Shown: positions 50,769-60,775, counted from the stretch's first letter. The stretch: DNA of 64,000 nt from Parvibaculum sp. (GCA_030645235.1 JAUSMV010000012.1:682001-746000), one strand, 5' to 3'. Numbers and translations are program-made. The notes: generated by a model from the sequence alone, not told the origin.

Positions 50769-51389
50769 ATGACAAAGCGCATTGAAGCGAAGTTCAAAAT
50801 CGACCGCCGCCTCGGCGAAAACATCTGGGGCCGTGCCAAATCCCCCCTCAATAAGCGTGAATATGGCCCCGGCCAGCACGGTCAGCGCCGCAAGGGCAAG
50901 CTGTCGGACTTCGGTGTCCAGCTCCGCGCGAAGCAGAAGCTGAAGGGCTATTACGGCAATATCTCGGAAAAAGCCTTCCACGGCATCTACAAGGAAGCCC
51001 AGCGTCTGCGTGGCGACACCAGCGCGCTTCTGATTGGCCTGCTGGAACGCCGTCTCGATGCGGTCGTGTACCGCGCGAAATTCGTGCCGACTGTTTTTGC
51101 GGCACGTCAGTTCATCAACCACGGTCATGTGCTCGTCAACGGCAAGCGCGTGAACATCGGTTCGGTCCGCCTCAAAGACGGCGACGTCGTTGAAGTGCGC
51201 GAAAAGTCGAAGCAGGCGGCGATCGTTCTTGAATCGATCCAGAGCGCCGAGCGCGACACACCTGATTATATCGAAGTCGATCACACGAAGATGACGGCGA
51301 AACTGCTGCGCGCACCGGCGCCTGCCGACGTGCCCTATCCTGTGCAGATGGAACCGAACCTCGTCGTTGAATTTTATTCGCGTAGCTAG
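50769..51389 (+). CDS. rpsD: 30S ribosomal protein S4
   Basis: A 206-residue S4 with the N-terminal [40 protein letters not shown] and the S4 RNA-binding domain [20 protein letters not shown] and [20 protein letters not shown]. It nucleates the body of the small subunit. It stands alone here instead of in an rpsM-rpsK-rpoA cluster, which is normal in alphaproteobacteria. AGGAAACCGCG precedes the ATG and a strong terminator follows. Confidence 0.98.
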   Translation: MTKRIEAKFKIDRRLGENIWGRAKSPLNKREYGPGQHGQRRKGKLSDFGVQLRAKQKLKGYYGNISEKAFHGIYKEAQRLRGDTSALLIGLLERRLDAVVYRAKFVPTVFAARQFINHGHVLVNGKRVNIGSVRLKDGDVVEVREKSKQAAIVLESIQSAERDTPDYIEVDHTKMTAKLLRAPAPADVPYPVQMEPNLVVEFYSRS

Positions 51390-51449
51390 TGCTACGCTGA
51401 CGGGAATTCTACTCACGCAGCTGGTTCTGCCGGGTTTTTTACTCATACG

Positions 51450-51479
51450 AAAAGGCCGCTCTTACGAGCGGCCTTTTTT
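51450..51479. terminator. Terminator of rpsD
   Basis: Stem AAAGGCCGCTC/GAGCGGCCTTT with loop TTAC, followed by more T. A-richness on the left lets it also end grxD on the minus strand. Confidence 0.92.
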
Positions 51480-51499
51480 GTTATCCGATGCGGCGCGTA

Positions 51500-51835
51500 T
51501 CAGGCGGCGGCTTCGATGCCTTTTTGAGCGAGGTATTCGCGCAGTTCACCCTGCTCGAACATTTCGCGGACGATGTCGCAACCGCCGACAAATTCGCCTT
51601 TGACATAGAGCTGGGGAATGGTCGGCCAGTCGGAGAATTGCTTGATGCCTTCGCGGATCTCGTTGTCTTCAAGGACGTTGATGCCTTTGAAGGGGACATT
51701 GAGATAGGTCAGAACCTGCACGCAGGCGTTGGAGAAGCCGCATTGCGGGAAGACCGGCGTGCCCTTCATAAAGAGGACGATGTCCTGGCTGTCCACTTCG
51801 GCACGGATGCGGTCAAAGACCGGGTTTTCGCTCAT
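51500..51835 (-). CDS. grxD: Monothiol glutaredoxin GrxD
   Basis: A 111-residue monothiol glutaredoxin with the CGFS active site (PVFPQCGFSNACVQVL, about residue 31) and the glutathione-binding WPTIPQLYVKGEFVGGCDIV. It carries [2Fe-2S] clusters together with BolA-type partners. A bolA gene lies 41 bases upstream on the same strand, so the physical partners are adjacent. Confidence 0.96.
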   Translation of the reverse strand: MSENPVFDRIRAEVDSQDIVLFMKGTPVFPQCGFSNACVQVLTYLNVPFKGINVLEDNEIREGIKQFSDWPTIPQLYVKGEFVGGCDIVREMFEQGELREYLAQKGIEAAA

Positions 51836-51876
51836 CTCAATATCCTTTCGCGCTGACGGCGCGTTTCATAACAAGT

Positions 51877-52113
51877 TCAGGGTTGCGGGGCGGAGGTTTG
51901 CAATGCCAGCGCATGAAGCTCGGTGCCCATGCCGCCTTTGAGCGCGTTGTAAACCAGTTGATGCTGCTGCACGCGGGTCTTGCCGCGGAAGGCTTCGGAG
52001 ATGACGTTGGCGGCATAATGGTCGCCGTCGCCTGCGAGATCGCGGATGTCGATGATCGCATCAGGCAGGGCTGCCTTGATGAGGGTTTCGATGTCTGCCG
52101 CTGTCATTGCCAT
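51877..52113 (-). CDS. BolA family protein
   Basis: A 78-residue BolA-type protein with IETLIKAALPDAIIDIRDLA, GDHYAANVISEAF and the conserved helix RVQQHQLVYNALKGGMG followed by LHALAL. It forms Fe-S-bridged complexes with CGFS glutaredoxins. The ATG at 52113 has GAGAGAA upstream. A second ATG two codons later is possible. It lies between purL and grxD. Confidence 0.92.
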   Translation of the reverse strand: MAMTAADIETLIKAALPDAIIDIRDLAGDGDHYAANVISEAFRGKTRVQQHQLVYNALKGGMGTELHALALQTSAPQP

Positions 52114-52133
52114 ATGCGCGTTCTCTCTCTGCC

Positions 52134-54356
52134 TCAAGCGTCCAGAAGGTCAGGTCCGGCCATATAGGTCGGGAACCACGCCTCGTGAGCCGACTTCAGG
52201 CTTGCCAATGATATGGGAGCGGACCCCTTGAGTGTCAATTCCGTACCGCCGGTCTCGCCGATAACGTAAGCGGGAACATTGGCTTCCGCCGCGCGGTCGA
52301 TAAAGGCATCGACACCGGCAGACGGCAGGGTGACGACATAGCGGCCCTGATCCTCACCAAAGGCCCAGGCATGGAGGCTGAGGCCTGTATCAGCTTCAAC
52401 CGAGGCGCCGATGCCGCCGGCCATGGCCATTTCGGCGAGCGCAACGAGGAGGCCGCCGTCTGAGACGTCATGGACGGCTGTCAGCGCACGCGAGCGGATT
52501 TCAGCGCGGACGAATTCGCCATTGTGGCGCTCGGCGGCGAGATCGACCGGCGGCGGGGCGTCGGCGTTACGGCGGCCCACAATGTCGCGGACATAGATCG
52601 ACTGGCCGAGATGGCCTTTGGTTTCGCCGAGCACGATGATGGCTTCGCCTGTCGCTTTGAAGGCGACGGTGGTGCGCAGGGAAATGTCGGGCAGGAGACC
52701 GACCGCGCCGATGGCTGGTGTCGGCAGGATGCCTTTGCCGTTGGTCTCGTTGTAGAGCGAGACGTTGCCGGAGACGACGGGGAAGTCGAGTGCGCGGCAG
52801 GCGGCACCGATGCCCTGAATGCAGCCCACAAACTGGCCCATGATCTCGGGCTTTTCGGGATTGCCGAAATTCAGATTATCGGTGATGGCGAGAGGTTCGG
52901 CACCAACAGCGTTCAGGTTGCGCCAGCATTCGACGACGGCTTGTTTGCCGCCTTCCTCGGGATCAGCAAAGCAATAGCGCGGGCTGACGTCGAGCGTGAA
53001 GGCGAGCGCTTTCGGTCCGTCACCGATGCGGATGACGGCGGCGTCGCCGCCGGGTCCGATGGCGGTGTTGCCCTGAATGAGGTGATCGTATTGCTCCCAG
53101 ACCCAGCGGCGCGAGGCCATGTCGGGCAGGCCGAGGATTTTGACCAGTGTGGCCGAGATGTCATTCGGTGCAGCGACGTCGGATGCGTCGAGAAAAGCAG
53201 GCTTCGGTGTGGCTGTCCACGGACGATCATATTCGGGAGCCTGATCGCCCAGCTCTTTAATCGGCAGATCGGCCATCAATTCGCCGTGACGGAAAATGCG
53301 GAAGCGCAGATCGTCGGTGGTCTTGCCGATGACGGCAAAGTCCAGATGCCATTTGCGGAACACGGCCTGAGCTTCGGCTTCTTTTGCGGGGTCGAGAACC
53401 ATGAGCATGCGCTCCTGAGATTCTGACAGCATCATTTCGTAGGCGGTCATGCCGGTTTCGCGGCAGGGGACCATGTCGAGATTGAGTTCGACGCCGAGAT
53501 CGCCTTTGGCCCCCATTTCAACGGCAGAGCAGGTGAGGCCCGCCGCGCCCATGTCCTGAATGGCGATGACGGCACCTGTGGCCATCAGTTCGAGGCAGGC
53601 TTCGAGCAGGAGCTTTTCGGAGAAGGGGTCGCCGATCTGGACGGTGGGGCGTTTTTCTTCTGTGTCCTGATCAAATTCGGCAGATGCCATGGTTGCGCCA
53701 TGGATGCCGTCACGGCCTGTCTTGGAGCCGAGATAGACGATGGGAAGTCCAACGCCTTTGGCTTCGGAATAAAAAATCTTGTCCGTGTCGGCAAGGCCAG
53801 CCGCAAACGCGTTGACGAGGCAATTGCCGTTGTAGCTTTCGTCAAAGTTCACTTCGCCGCCGATGGTCGGCACGCCAAACGAGTTACCATAGCCGCCAAC
53901 GCCGGCGACGACGCCGGAGACGACATGACGGGTGCGCGGATGTTCCGGTGCGCCGAAGCGGAGTGCATTGAGCGCCGCGATGGGACGTGCGCCCATGGTG
54001 AAGACGTCGCGCAGGATACCGCCGACGCCTGTGGCCGCGCCTTGATAAGGTTCGATGTAGGAGGGGTGGTTGTGGCTTTCCATTTTGAAGATGATCGCCT
54101 GACCATCATCAATATCGACAACGCCTGCATTTTCGCCGGGACCGCAGATGACGCGCGGGCCGGTGGTGGGCAGGGTGCGCAGCCACTTCTTTGAGGACTT
54201 GTAGGAGCAGTGTTCGTTCCACATGGCCGAGAAGATGCCAAGCTCTGTGATCGTCGGTGTGCGGCCGATGAGGTCGAGGATGCGCTGATATTCATCAGGC
54301 TTCAGGCCGTGTTCAGCAATGAGCTTCGGCGTAATTTCAATGTCGTTGGGAATCAC
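52134..54356 (-). CDS. purL: Phosphoribosylformylglycinamidine synthase subunit PurL
   Basis: A 740-residue small-type PurL of the three-subunit FGAM synthase (with PurQ and PurS). Marks include [60 protein letters not shown] and [20 protein letters not shown]. It makes FGAM from FGAR in purine synthesis, using ammonia supplied by PurQ. Its ATG overlaps the purQ stop by four bases. Confidence 0.97.
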   Translation of the reverse strand: MIPNDIEITPKLIAEHGLKPDEYQRILDLIGRTPTITELGIFSAMWNEHCSYKSSKKWLRTLPTTGPRVICGPGENAGVVDIDDGQAIIFKMESHNHPSYIEPYQGAATGVGGILRDVFTMGARPIAALNALRFGAPEHPRTRHVVSGVVAGVGGYGNSFGVPTIGGEVNFDESYNGNCLVNAFAAGLADTDKIFYSEAKGVGLPIVYLGSKTGRDGIHGATMASAEFDQDTEEKRPTVQIGDPFSEKLLLEACLELMATGAVIAIQDMGAAGLTCSAVEMGAKGDLGVELNLDMVPCRETGMTAYEMMLSESQERMLMVLDPAKEAEAQAVFRKWHLDFAVIGKTTDDLRFRIFRHGELMADLPIKELGDQAPEYDRPWTATPKPAFLDASDVAAPNDISATLVKILGLPDMASRRWVWEQYDHLIQGNTAIGPGGDAAVIRIGDGPKALAFTLDVSPRYCFADPEEGGKQAVVECWRNLNAVGAEPLAITDNLNFGNPEKPEIMGQFVGCIQGIGAACRALDFPVVSGNVSLYNETNGKGILPTPAIGAVGLLPDISLRTTVAFKATGEAIIVLGETKGHLGQSIYVRDIVGRRNADAPPPVDLAAERHNGEFVRAEIRSRALTAVHDVSDGGLLVALAEMAMAGGIGASVEADTGLSLHAWAFGEDQGRYVVTLPSAGVDAFIDRAAEANVPAYVIGETGGTELTLKGSAPISLASLKSAHEAWFPTYMAGPDLLDA

Positions 54357-55021
54357 GCTACGGCCTCCAGCAGACTTTCAAAGAGCGCGCGGCCTTCTGT
54401 GCCGCCGTTCAATGCTTCGATTTCATTTTCAGGATGCGGCATCAGGCCCATGACATTGCCTTTGGCATTGATGATGCCTGCAATGTCGTTGAGCGAGCCG
54501 TTGGGGTTTGTGCCTTCGGCATAGCGGAAGACGACACGGTTTTCACCTTCGAGGCGAGCGAGCGTGTCGGCGTCAGTGAAGTAATTGCCGTCACCATGGG
54601 CGACGGGGCAGCGCCAGACTTCGCCTTGGCTGTATTTCCTAGTGAAAGCCGTGTTGGCATTGGTCACTTCGAGCTTCACCTGACGGCAGACAAATTTGAG
54701 ATGATTGTTGCGCATCAGGATGCCGGGCAGGAGACCCGCTTCGCAAAGGATCTGGAAACCGTTGCAGACGCCCATGACGTGGACACCGGTTTCAGATTTC
54801 TTTTTGACGTCGGTCATGATCGGCGCGCGCGCGGCGATGGCACCGGTGCGCAGATAGTCGCCATAGGAGAAACCACCCGGCAGGACGACAAGATCGACCT
54901 TGGGGAGTTCAGTCTCGGCGTGCCAGACGGCTATGGGTTTTGTGCCGGTGATTTTTTCGAGCGCGTTGAGCATGTCGCGCTCGCGGTTCGATCCCGGAAA
55001 GACGATGACGGCGGATTTCAT
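54353..55021 (-). CDS. purQ: FGAM synthase glutaminase subunit PurQ
   Basis: A 222-residue class I glutamine amidotransferase. The nucleophile Cys lies in [19 protein letters not shown] (about residue 87) and the His/Glu pair in [11 protein letters not shown] near the C-terminus. The N-terminus [14 protein letters not shown] is typical. It hydrolyses glutamine and channels ammonia to PurL. It lies 3 bases after purS and overlaps purL. Confidence 0.97.
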   Translation of the reverse strand: MKSAVIVFPGSNRERDMLNALEKITGTKPIAVWHAETELPKVDLVVLPGGFSYGDYLRTGAIAARAPIMTDVKKKSETGVHVMGVCNGFQILCEAGLLPGILMRNNHLKFVCRQVKLEVTNANTAFTRKYSQGEVWRCPVAHGDGNYFTDADTLARLEGENRVVFRYAEGTNPNGSLNDIAGIINAKGNVMGLMPHPENEIEALNGGTEGRALFESLLEAVA

Positions 55022-55024
55022 TGC

Positions 55025-55270
55025 TTACTTCTCGTCTAACTCGATCGCGTAATTTTCGATGACTGTATTGGCGAGGAGCTTTTTGCTCATTTCGTCAATG
55101 GCGGCGCGGGCTTTGGCCGGATCGCTTTCGGCGATATCGACTTCAAAATATTTGCCTTGGCGGACGCTTGCCACATTGGGGAAGCCGAGCGTGCCGAGAG
55201 CGCCTTCGATGGCTTTACCCTGCGGATCGAGCACGCCGTTTTTCAACATCACTTTGATGCGGGCCTTCAT
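55025..55270 (-). CDS. purS: FGAM synthase subunit PurS
   Basis: An 81-residue PurS: KARIKVMLKNGVLDPQGKAI, EGALGTLGFPNVASVRQGKY and the C-terminal LLANTVIENYAIEL. It bridges PurL and PurQ in the FGAM synthase complex. It is the first of the tightly packed purS-purQ-purL genes, 63 bases downstream of purC with a family B hairpin in between. Confidence 0.95.
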   Translation of the reverse strand: MKARIKVMLKNGVLDPQGKAIEGALGTLGFPNVASVRQGKYFEVDIAESDPAKARAAIDEMSKKLLANTVIENYAIELDEK

Positions 55271-55300
55271 GGGGAACTGTATCCTTTAGTGAAGTAAGAT

Positions 55301-55330
55301 GGATGGCCGGATTAAATCCGGCCATGACGG
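55301..55330. repeat. 30-bp hairpin repeat, family B (copy 2)
   Basis: Stem ATGGCCGGA/TCCGGCCAT with loop TTAAA. Against the copy at 48211 the closing G-C pair has become A-T on both sides, which keeps the stem. It sits between purC and purS, inside the purine transcript. Confidence 0.78.
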
Positions 55331-55333
55331 AAA

Positions 55334-56095
55334 TTATTTAACGAGGGTCGGGCCGCGACGCTTCGGTTCGTTTTCAAAGAGGATGCCGAGGCGGCGGGCG
55401 ACTTCCTGATAGGCTTCGATGAGACCGCCCATGTCGTGACGGAAGCGGTCTTTGTCGAGTTTGTCGTTGGTGCGGGTGTCCCAGAGGCGGCAGCTGTCCG
55501 GGCTGATCTCGTCGGCCAAAACAACGCGTACCATGTCGCCTTCGTAGAGGCGACCGAACTCGACTTTGAAATCCACAAGACGGATGCCGATGCCGAGGAA
55601 CAATCCGGCGAGAAAATCGTTGACGCGCAGAGCAAGCGCCATCATGTCGTCGATCTCTTGCGGGGTGGCCCAACCAAAAGCGGTGATGTGTTCTTCGGAC
55701 ACCATCGGGTCGCCCAACTCGTCGTTCTTGTAATAGAACTCGATGATAGAGCGGGGAAGCTGCGTGCCTTCTTCGATGCCGAGGCGCTTGGACAGAGAGC
55801 CAGCCGCTACGTTGCGCACGACGACTTCGCAGGGGATGATTTCAACTTCGCGGATCAGTTGCTCGCGCATATTGATCGAGCGGATGAAATGCGTCGGTAC
55901 GCCGATGTCGTTGAGCTTGGAGAAGATAAATTCTGAAATACGGTTGTTGAGGACGCCTTTGCCTTCAATCGTCGCGTGCTTCTGATTGTTGTTGGCAGTG
56001 GTGTCGTCCTTGAAGTGTTGAATGAGGGTTCCCGGTTCGGGGCCTTCATAGAGGACTTTGGCTTTGCCCTCATAAACACGTCTGCGACGGCTCAT
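55334..56095 (-). CDS. purC: SAICAR synthase PurC
   Basis: A 253-residue enzyme that joins CAIR and aspartate with ATP. Marks include [29 protein letters not shown], the conserved [34 protein letters not shown] and [13 protein letters not shown]. It opens the purC-purS-purQ-purL-bolA-grxD group. A 253-base gap before it shows no further gene. Confidence 0.97.
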   Translation of the reverse strand: MSRRRRVYEGKAKVLYEGPEPGTLIQHFKDDTTANNNQKHATIEGKGVLNNRISEFIFSKLNDIGVPTHFIRSINMREQLIREVEIIPCEVVVRNVAAGSLSKRLGIEEGTQLPRSIIEFYYKNDELGDPMVSEEHITAFGWATPQEIDDMMALALRVNDFLAGLFLGIGIRLVDFKVEFGRLYEGDMVRVVLADEISPDSCRLWDTRTNDKLDKDRFRHDMGGLIEAYQEVARRLGILFENEPKRRGPTLVK

Positions 56096-56348
56096 GTCAT
56101 GATTCCAATCAGTTGGCCCGAAAAGTTCGCGTTTCGGGTCGGTGCCACGAGGCGTCAGGAGAGTGACGGGGCGTAAGGAATCGCCTCATCAACTGGCGCG
56201 CAAGTTACTCTAAGCCCCTATGGGACACAATGCGACCTAAGCGAAGATTTGGCCGAAATATGAGGGCGCTTTTCAGCTTTTAGATGAAGCATTCTTGATA
56301 TGAAAAATTCCCATGAATCAAGCGGTTAGCGTGATTCGCAGAGAGTCA

Positions 56349-56759
56349 TTATGAGAACTGGCCTTGCAGGCTGCGGACACCTTCCGGCAGAGGCACCCAG
56401 CCTTGCGCGCTTTTCATCCAGATGAAGGCCTGCGGGCGGATCCATGACGTGTCATCCAGCGTACCGGGCTTTAGCACCAGGCGATCTTCCATATAGCCTG
56501 GCACGTTATAAATGCGGTTGCCGCAGTCGGGGCAGAAGGCACCCGCGTTGGCGTTGCCGCTGTCGGCCGTGCGGGTGAAGGTCTTGAGCGGCCCTGTCAC
56601 CACGAGGTCGGCACGGTTGACCAGCATGGACAGACCAAAGGCACTGCCGGACTGGCGCTGACATTCTTTGCAATGGCAAGCGACGATGCGCTCCGGTTCT
56701 GCATTCAGCGTGTAGCGCACTGCGCCACACTGGCAGCCTCCTGTATAGGGATGCGGCAT
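56349..56759 (-). CDS. GFA family (glutathione-dependent formaldehyde-activating-like) protein
   Basis: A 136-residue protein with the zinc-binding pattern of the GFA/Mss4 fold: GGCQCGAVRY (about 9), CHCKECQRQSGSAFG (about 35) and FCPDCGNRIY (about 83). The fold was named after a formaldehyde-glutathione enzyme, but most members have no proven activity. The ATG at 56759 follows GGAGAAGAA. The gene is alone, divergent from the ATPase inhibitor gene. Confidence 0.88.
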   Translation of the reverse strand: MPHPYTGGCQCGAVRYTLNAEPERIVACHCKECQRQSGSAFGLSMLVNRADLVVTGPLKTFTRTADSGNANAGAFCPDCGNRIYNVPGYMEDRLVLKPGTLDDTSWIRPQAFIWMKSAQGWVPLPEGVRSLQGQFS

Positions 56760-56879
56760 GGGGTTCTTCTCCGTCGGTTCTGGCCCGATTATGACATGGC
56801 TCAAGGTTGAATTGGAGGCGTGGCGGGGCTATGTCTATGTTTGTATCTCAGTTTCTCTCGTCCCCCTTCCGGAGTGACC

Positions 56880-57203
56880 ATGTCTACTTTCGACAAGCGC
56901 GAAGACCAATTTGAAAACAAGTTTGCCCATGACGCTGCCTTGCAGTTCAAGGTTGCGGCACGGCGTAACAAGCTGCTTGGCCTTTGGGCGGCTGATCTGA
57001 TGGGGCTTTCGGGCGATGCGGCGGCAGAATATGCCAAATCGGTTGTTGTGGCTGACCTGAAAGAAGCGGGCGACGAAGATGTGTTCGTCAAAATCCGCGG
57101 CGATTTCGATGCTAAAAAGATCGCGCAGACGGATCACCAGATCCGCCGCACGATGGAAGAGTTTTACGCCACGGCGAAGGGCCAGATTCAGAACGAGGGC
57201 TGA
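56880..57203 (+). CDS. F1-ATPase inhibitor zeta subunit (DUF1476)
   Basis: A 107-residue helical protein beginning STFDKREDQFENKFAHDAAL and containing RRNKLLGLWAADLMGLSGDA and a long C-terminal helical domain. This is the DUF1476 family, whose Paracoccus member is the zeta inhibitor of the F1FO ATP synthase. The N-terminal FDKRExxFE segment is the inhibitory part there. It is specific to alphaproteobacteria. GGAGTGACC precedes the ATG at 56880. Confidence 0.92.
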   Translation: MSTFDKREDQFENKFAHDAALQFKVAARRNKLLGLWAADLMGLSGDAAAEYAKSVVVADLKEAGDEDVFVKIRGDFDAKKIAQTDHQIRRTMEEFYATAKGQIQNEG

Positions 57204-57219
57204 AGCTCTCCGACTTCAA

Positions 57220-57978
57220 TCAATATGTCTGACTGAGAAGCGCGGCTGCAAAGGCGCGCTTTGAGGCATTGCGCGCTTCGGTTTCGGTTGCCTGATATTC
57301 GTCGGGCAGGCCGCGCTCGCGTCTGCGATGCATGGCGGCCCAGGCGATGATTTCGACGGCGGCCCGCAACGCGATTGATTTTTGCGGGGCGGAGAGATCG
57401 GGCCTGACGGAGCGCTCCATGTATTTGGCTAAATCCATGAGGTATGTGCCGCGTACGTTGCGGCGGTAGATCGTGTTCAATTCCGGAATATCGAGATTGC
57501 AGGCGTCGAGCAGCCATATGGTGCGGCGCTCCTCCGTCAGCGTGTCGTAAATCTCGCCGCCTATAGCTTCCAGCGTTTCAAGGTCAGGGGCCTTGTCTGA
57601 GGCCAGTGCGGCATAGAGCGTCGGCCAATAGGAGCGGCGACTGATTGCGTCGGTGAGCACGCGCAAAGTCGCCTCAATGCCCGGATCGGTGACGGGCAGG
57701 GCCAGGTCGGTGAGCGGCTGTCGCGTGACATGCATGACGGCGAGATGAAAAAGGGCGCCCTTGCTGTCGGCATAGAGGTAGAGGGTGCCCGCGGAGACGC
57801 CCATCTGGCGGGCGATGTCGGCAACCTGCGTGCGGCGAAAACCGGCTTCTGAAAAGCAGACCGTGGCGGCCTCGGCGATTTCGGCCAGGCGCGCTGCGGA
57901 TTTTTCAGCCGTCGAGGGTTTGCGGCCGCGACGAACGGGCGGCTGGATGTCGGTCGGTTCGGGGTTGAACTTGGGCAT
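57220..57978 (-). CDS. TetR family transcriptional regulator
   Basis: A 252-residue regulator. The N-terminal basic lead (PPVRRGRKPSTAEKSAAR) is followed by a TetR helix-turn-helix (IAEAATVCFSEAGFRRTQVA, then DIARQMGVSAGTLYLYADSK, residues about 45-88) and a ligand domain. It is divergent from the PQQ dehydrogenase gene, and a 15-base palindrome in between is its probable operator. The inducer is unknown. Confidence 0.9.
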   Translation of the reverse strand: MPKFNPEPTDIQPPVRRGRKPSTAEKSAARLAEIAEAATVCFSEAGFRRTQVADIARQMGVSAGTLYLYADSKGALFHLAVMHVTRQPLTDLALPVTDPGIEATLRVLTDAISRRSYWPTLYAALASDKAPDLETLEAIGGEIYDTLTEERRTIWLLDACNLDIPELNTIYRRNVRGTYLMDLAKYMERSVRPDLSAPQKSIALRAAVEIIAWAAMHRRRERGLPDEYQATETEARNASKRAFAAALLSQTY

Positions 57979-58058
57979 TCGGTCTTTCAGAAGTGGCGCA
58001 AATCTCAGGTTTCTCAAATCTAATTGACTCGTTTGCCGAAGTCCTGTTTCATATTATA

Positions 58059-58073
58059 TGAATGATTCATTCA
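58059..58073. promoter_or_regulatory. Probable TetR-type operator
   Basis: TGAATGA-T-TCATTCA has perfect 7-bp arms around a single base, typical of operators of this family. It lies 80 bases from the regulator start and 98 bases from the dehydrogenase start. Confidence 0.7.
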
Positions 58074-58171
58074 TTCAATATATTTTGATTTTGACCTCAC
58101 CGAACTTTTGCTTCGCTCTTGATGGGCGGGTGTTTTGGGTTCGGGGCGGGTCACGGAACGGGAGAGCTGAC

Positions 58172-60118
58172 ATGTTGAAGGCCTGGATCAGAGCCGGTGC
58201 CATTGTGTTGAGCGTGATGGCGGGGATGCCGGTTGCGGCCGTCGAGGCGGCGGGTTGGGATCACTATGGCGGCGACGCGGGCGGGCAACGCTATGTGGCG
58301 GCCACCGAGATCACGCCGGAGAATGTGGGCGGTCTCACGCAAGCCTGGAGCGTTTCGACCGGCGCGCTGGAGGGCAAGTCGGAGGCGGTTCGCAAGCGTT
58401 ATGCTTTTGAAGCGACGCCCATTCTCGTTGGCAAGTCACTTGTTCTTTGTACCCCGTTTAATGTGGTGAAGGCGCTGGACCCTGCAACGGGGGCGGAGCA
58501 GTGGAGCTATGATCCGATGGTGTCGCCGGATCGTCGGCCCGGCAATCAATATGTTTGCCGCGGTGTGGCGGCATGGCATGACGCCAATGCGGGAGCGGGC
58601 GACGAATGCGCGAGCCGGATTTTTACCGGCACGGTGGACGGGCGGCTCATTGCGCTTGATGCCGAGACAGGCAAGCCATGCACGGGCTTTGGTCGCGTGG
58701 CGTCGCGGCCCGGCGAAGTGGATGCGGGCGCTGACCGTTTGCTCATATGGCCCGGCGAATTTCAGATTACGTCGGCCCCTGTTGTTGCGGGTGATGTCGT
58801 GATTATCGGCTCGTCGATCAGTGACAATCGTCGTGAGGATGCACCCAAGGGCACGGTGCGCGCGTTTGACACGCGGACGGGCGAATTGGTCTGGAGCTTT
58901 GATCCGGTGGCGCAAGGCGTGAGGGACGATCCTGAGAGCTGGCGCGGAACGCCTGACAAGATCGGGCATGCGAATGTCTGGGCGCCGTTTTCGGTTGATG
59001 AAAAACGCGGGCTGGTCATTCTGCCGACATCGAGCGCGAGCCCCGATTTTTTTGGCGGGCATCGCAAGGGTGACAATAAGTATGCAAACTCGGTTGTGGC
59101 GCTCAATGCCGCGACGGGCGAGGTCGTGTGGTCGTTTCAGACCGTGCATCATGATGTGTGGGACTATGATTTACCTGCGCAGCCGACGCTGGCGACGCTG
59201 ACGCGCGACGGGGCACCCGTCGATGTTGTTATTCAGGTGACGAAGACGGGTTTTATGTTCGTGCTCGAACGCGAGACGGGCAAACCTTTCTTTGAAGTGG
59301 AAGAGCGCGCTGTGCCGCAAGGCGGAGTGGAGGGCGAGGAGCTTTCACCGACGCAGCCTTTTCCTGTGAAGCCGCCGGCGCTGGTGCCGCATAAGCTCAC
59401 GGAAGACGATATTTGGGGCGTTGCATATTTCGACAAGAAGTCCTGCATGGAACGTTTTAAGAAAGCGCGCAGCGATGGTTTGTTCACGCCGCCGTCGATG
59501 CAAGGCACTGTGCTTTATCCGATGACGGGGGGCGGCGCAAATTGGGGCGGTATGGCTTTTGATCCGGTGCGCAAGATTGCCATCGTCAATGTCAACATTG
59601 CCGCGCATATCGTGACGTTGTTTCCGCATGGCGAATTCAAAGCACGCAAGGATGCAGATGAGCTTGCAGAAATCTCGCCGATGGACGGCACGCCTTACGG
59701 CATGCGCCGCGATGTGTTTTTGTCGAGACTGGGATTGCCCTGCACGAAAGCACCATGGGGCAAGCTTGTCGCGGTGGACCTGAACGATGGCACGATCAAG
59801 TGGAGCGAGAAGATCGGTACGATCCGCGATATAGCACCTGTGCCGCTGCCGCTCAGATGGGGTGTGCCGACGCTTGGCGGGCCGCTTGTCACGGAGACGG
59901 GCCTTACTTTTATCGGCGCGGCGATGGATGATTATCTGCGTGCGTTCAACACCGAGACGGGCGCGGAGCTTTGGAAGGGCCGCCTCCCCGCAGGCGGACA
60001 GGCGACACCGATGTCCTATATGTGGCAGGGTAAGCAATATGTTGTGATTGCGGCTGGCGGCAATGCGCGGCTTGGCACGAAGATCGGTGATGATGTGGTG
60101 GCCTATGCGCTGCCGTGA
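58172..60118 (+). CDS. PQQ-dependent dehydrogenase (quinoprotein)
   Basis: A 648-residue periplasmic quinoprotein with a signal peptide (hydrophobic residues 8-24, cleavage near EAA). It has an eight-bladed propeller with tryptophan docking repeats such as VALNAATGEVVWSFQTVHHD and the family sequence VWDYDLPAQPTLATL. Its opening HYGGDAGGQRYVAATEITPE is typical of glucose-dehydrogenase-like or alcohol-dehydrogenase-like members that lack the membrane domain. The substrate and electron acceptor cannot be read off. No PQQ synthesis genes are in the window. The ATG at 58172 has GGGAGAG in front. Confidence 0.88.
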   Translation: MLKAWIRAGAIVLSVMAGMPVAAVEAAGWDHYGGDAGGQRYVAATEITPENVGGLTQAWSVSTGALEGKSEAVRKRYAFEATPILVGKSLVLCTPFNVVKALDPATGAEQWSYDPMVSPDRRPGNQYVCRGVAAWHDANAGAGDECASRIFTGTVDGRLIALDAETGKPCTGFGRVASRPGEVDAGADRLLIWPGEFQITSAPVVAGDVVIIGSSISDNRREDAPKGTVRAFDTRTGELVWSFDPVAQGVRDDPESWRGTPDKIGHANVWAPFSVDEKRGLVILPTSSASPDFFGGHRKGDNKYANSVVALNAATGEVVWSFQTVHHDVWDYDLPAQPTLATLTRDGAPVDVVIQVTKTGFMFVLERETGKPFFEVEERAVPQGGVEGEELSPTQPFPVKPPALVPHKLTEDDIWGVAYFDKKSCMERFKKARSDGLFTPPSMQGTVLYPMTGGGANWGGMAFDPVRKIAIVNVNIAAHIVTLFPHGEFKARKDADELAEISPMDGTPYGMRRDVFLSRLGLPCTKAPWGKLVAVDLNDGTIKWSEKIGTIRDIAPVPLPLRWGVPTLGGPLVTETGLTFIGAAMDDYLRAFNTETGAELWKGRLPAGGQATPMSYMWQGKQYVVIAAGGNARLGTKIGDDVVAYALP

Positions 60119-60129
60119 GGAGACGGGGC

Positions 60130-60732
60130 ATGTTGATTGCGCATGATGGGAAGTCGCCTGTGGTTGATGGCGCGGCATGGGTCGCGCCGGATGCAACGGT
60201 GTGTGGTGACGTTACCATCGCGGCGGGTGCGCGCGTGATGCACGGCGCGCGCGTGGTGGCCGAGAGCGGCAGCGCCATCCGCATCGGGGTCAATACGATT
60301 GTGATGGAGAATGCGGTGGTGCGCGCCACCGCGCGGCATGATTGCGTGATCGGTGCGCATTGCATTGTCGGGCCGCAGGTGCATATCGCGGGTGCGATGA
60401 TCGAGGATGAAGTTTTTGTCGCGACCGGCGCGTCGGTTTTTCATGGCGCGAAGCTCGGGCGCGGATCGGAAGTGCGGATCAACGCGGTGGTGCATATCAA
60501 GACGATGCTCGAGGCGGGCGCGACAGTGCCGATTGGCTGGGTGGCGGTGGGCACGCCCGCAAAGATTTTGCCGCCAGATCAGCACGATGCGATCTGGGCG
60601 GAACAGGGACCGCTTAATTTTCCGACATGGGTTTACGGGCTTGAGCGCACAACGCCGGATCTGATGAAGGCGATTGCGAAGCGACTGTCGGATGAGTTGG
60701 GTGGGCATCGGGGGGATGGGGATGTTGAGTAA
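60130..60732 (+). CDS. Hexapeptide-repeat protein (gamma carbonic anhydrase/PaaY-like)
   Basis: A 200-residue left-handed beta-helix protein. Hexapeptide repeats run from about 18 to 140 (WVAPDATVCGDVTIAAGARV; GAHCIVGPQVHIAG), with histidines in ATARHDC and the GAHC and QVHI turns that could form the trimer's zinc site. The family includes gamma carbonic anhydrases and the thioesterase PaaY. It lies 11 bases after the dehydrogenase gene behind GAGGAGACGGGG, so the two are likely co-transcribed. Confidence 0.82.
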   Translation: MLIAHDGKSPVVDGAAWVAPDATVCGDVTIAAGARVMHGARVVAESGSAIRIGVNTIVMENAVVRATARHDCVIGAHCIVGPQVHIAGAMIEDEVFVATGASVFHGAKLGRGSEVRINAVVHIKTMLEAGATVPIGWVAVGTPAKILPPDQHDAIWAEQGPLNFPTWVYGLERTTPDLMKAIAKRLSDELGGHRGDGDVE

Positions 60733-60737
60733 GTAAG

Positions 60738-60775
60738 CCCCTCACCCAACCCTCTCCCGCAAGCGGGAGAGGACT
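60738..60775 (+). repeat. Dispersed hairpin repeat, family A (copy 4)
   Basis: CCCCTCACCCAACC followed by CTCTCCCGC-AA-GCGGGAGAG and GACT, filling the short gap between two convergent genes. Confidence 0.85.

Noticed and set aside
52470-53426. A 318-codon open frame opposite purL
   Set aside because: It is antisense to a well-conserved enzyme gene, lacks a ribosome site and has no recognisable domain.
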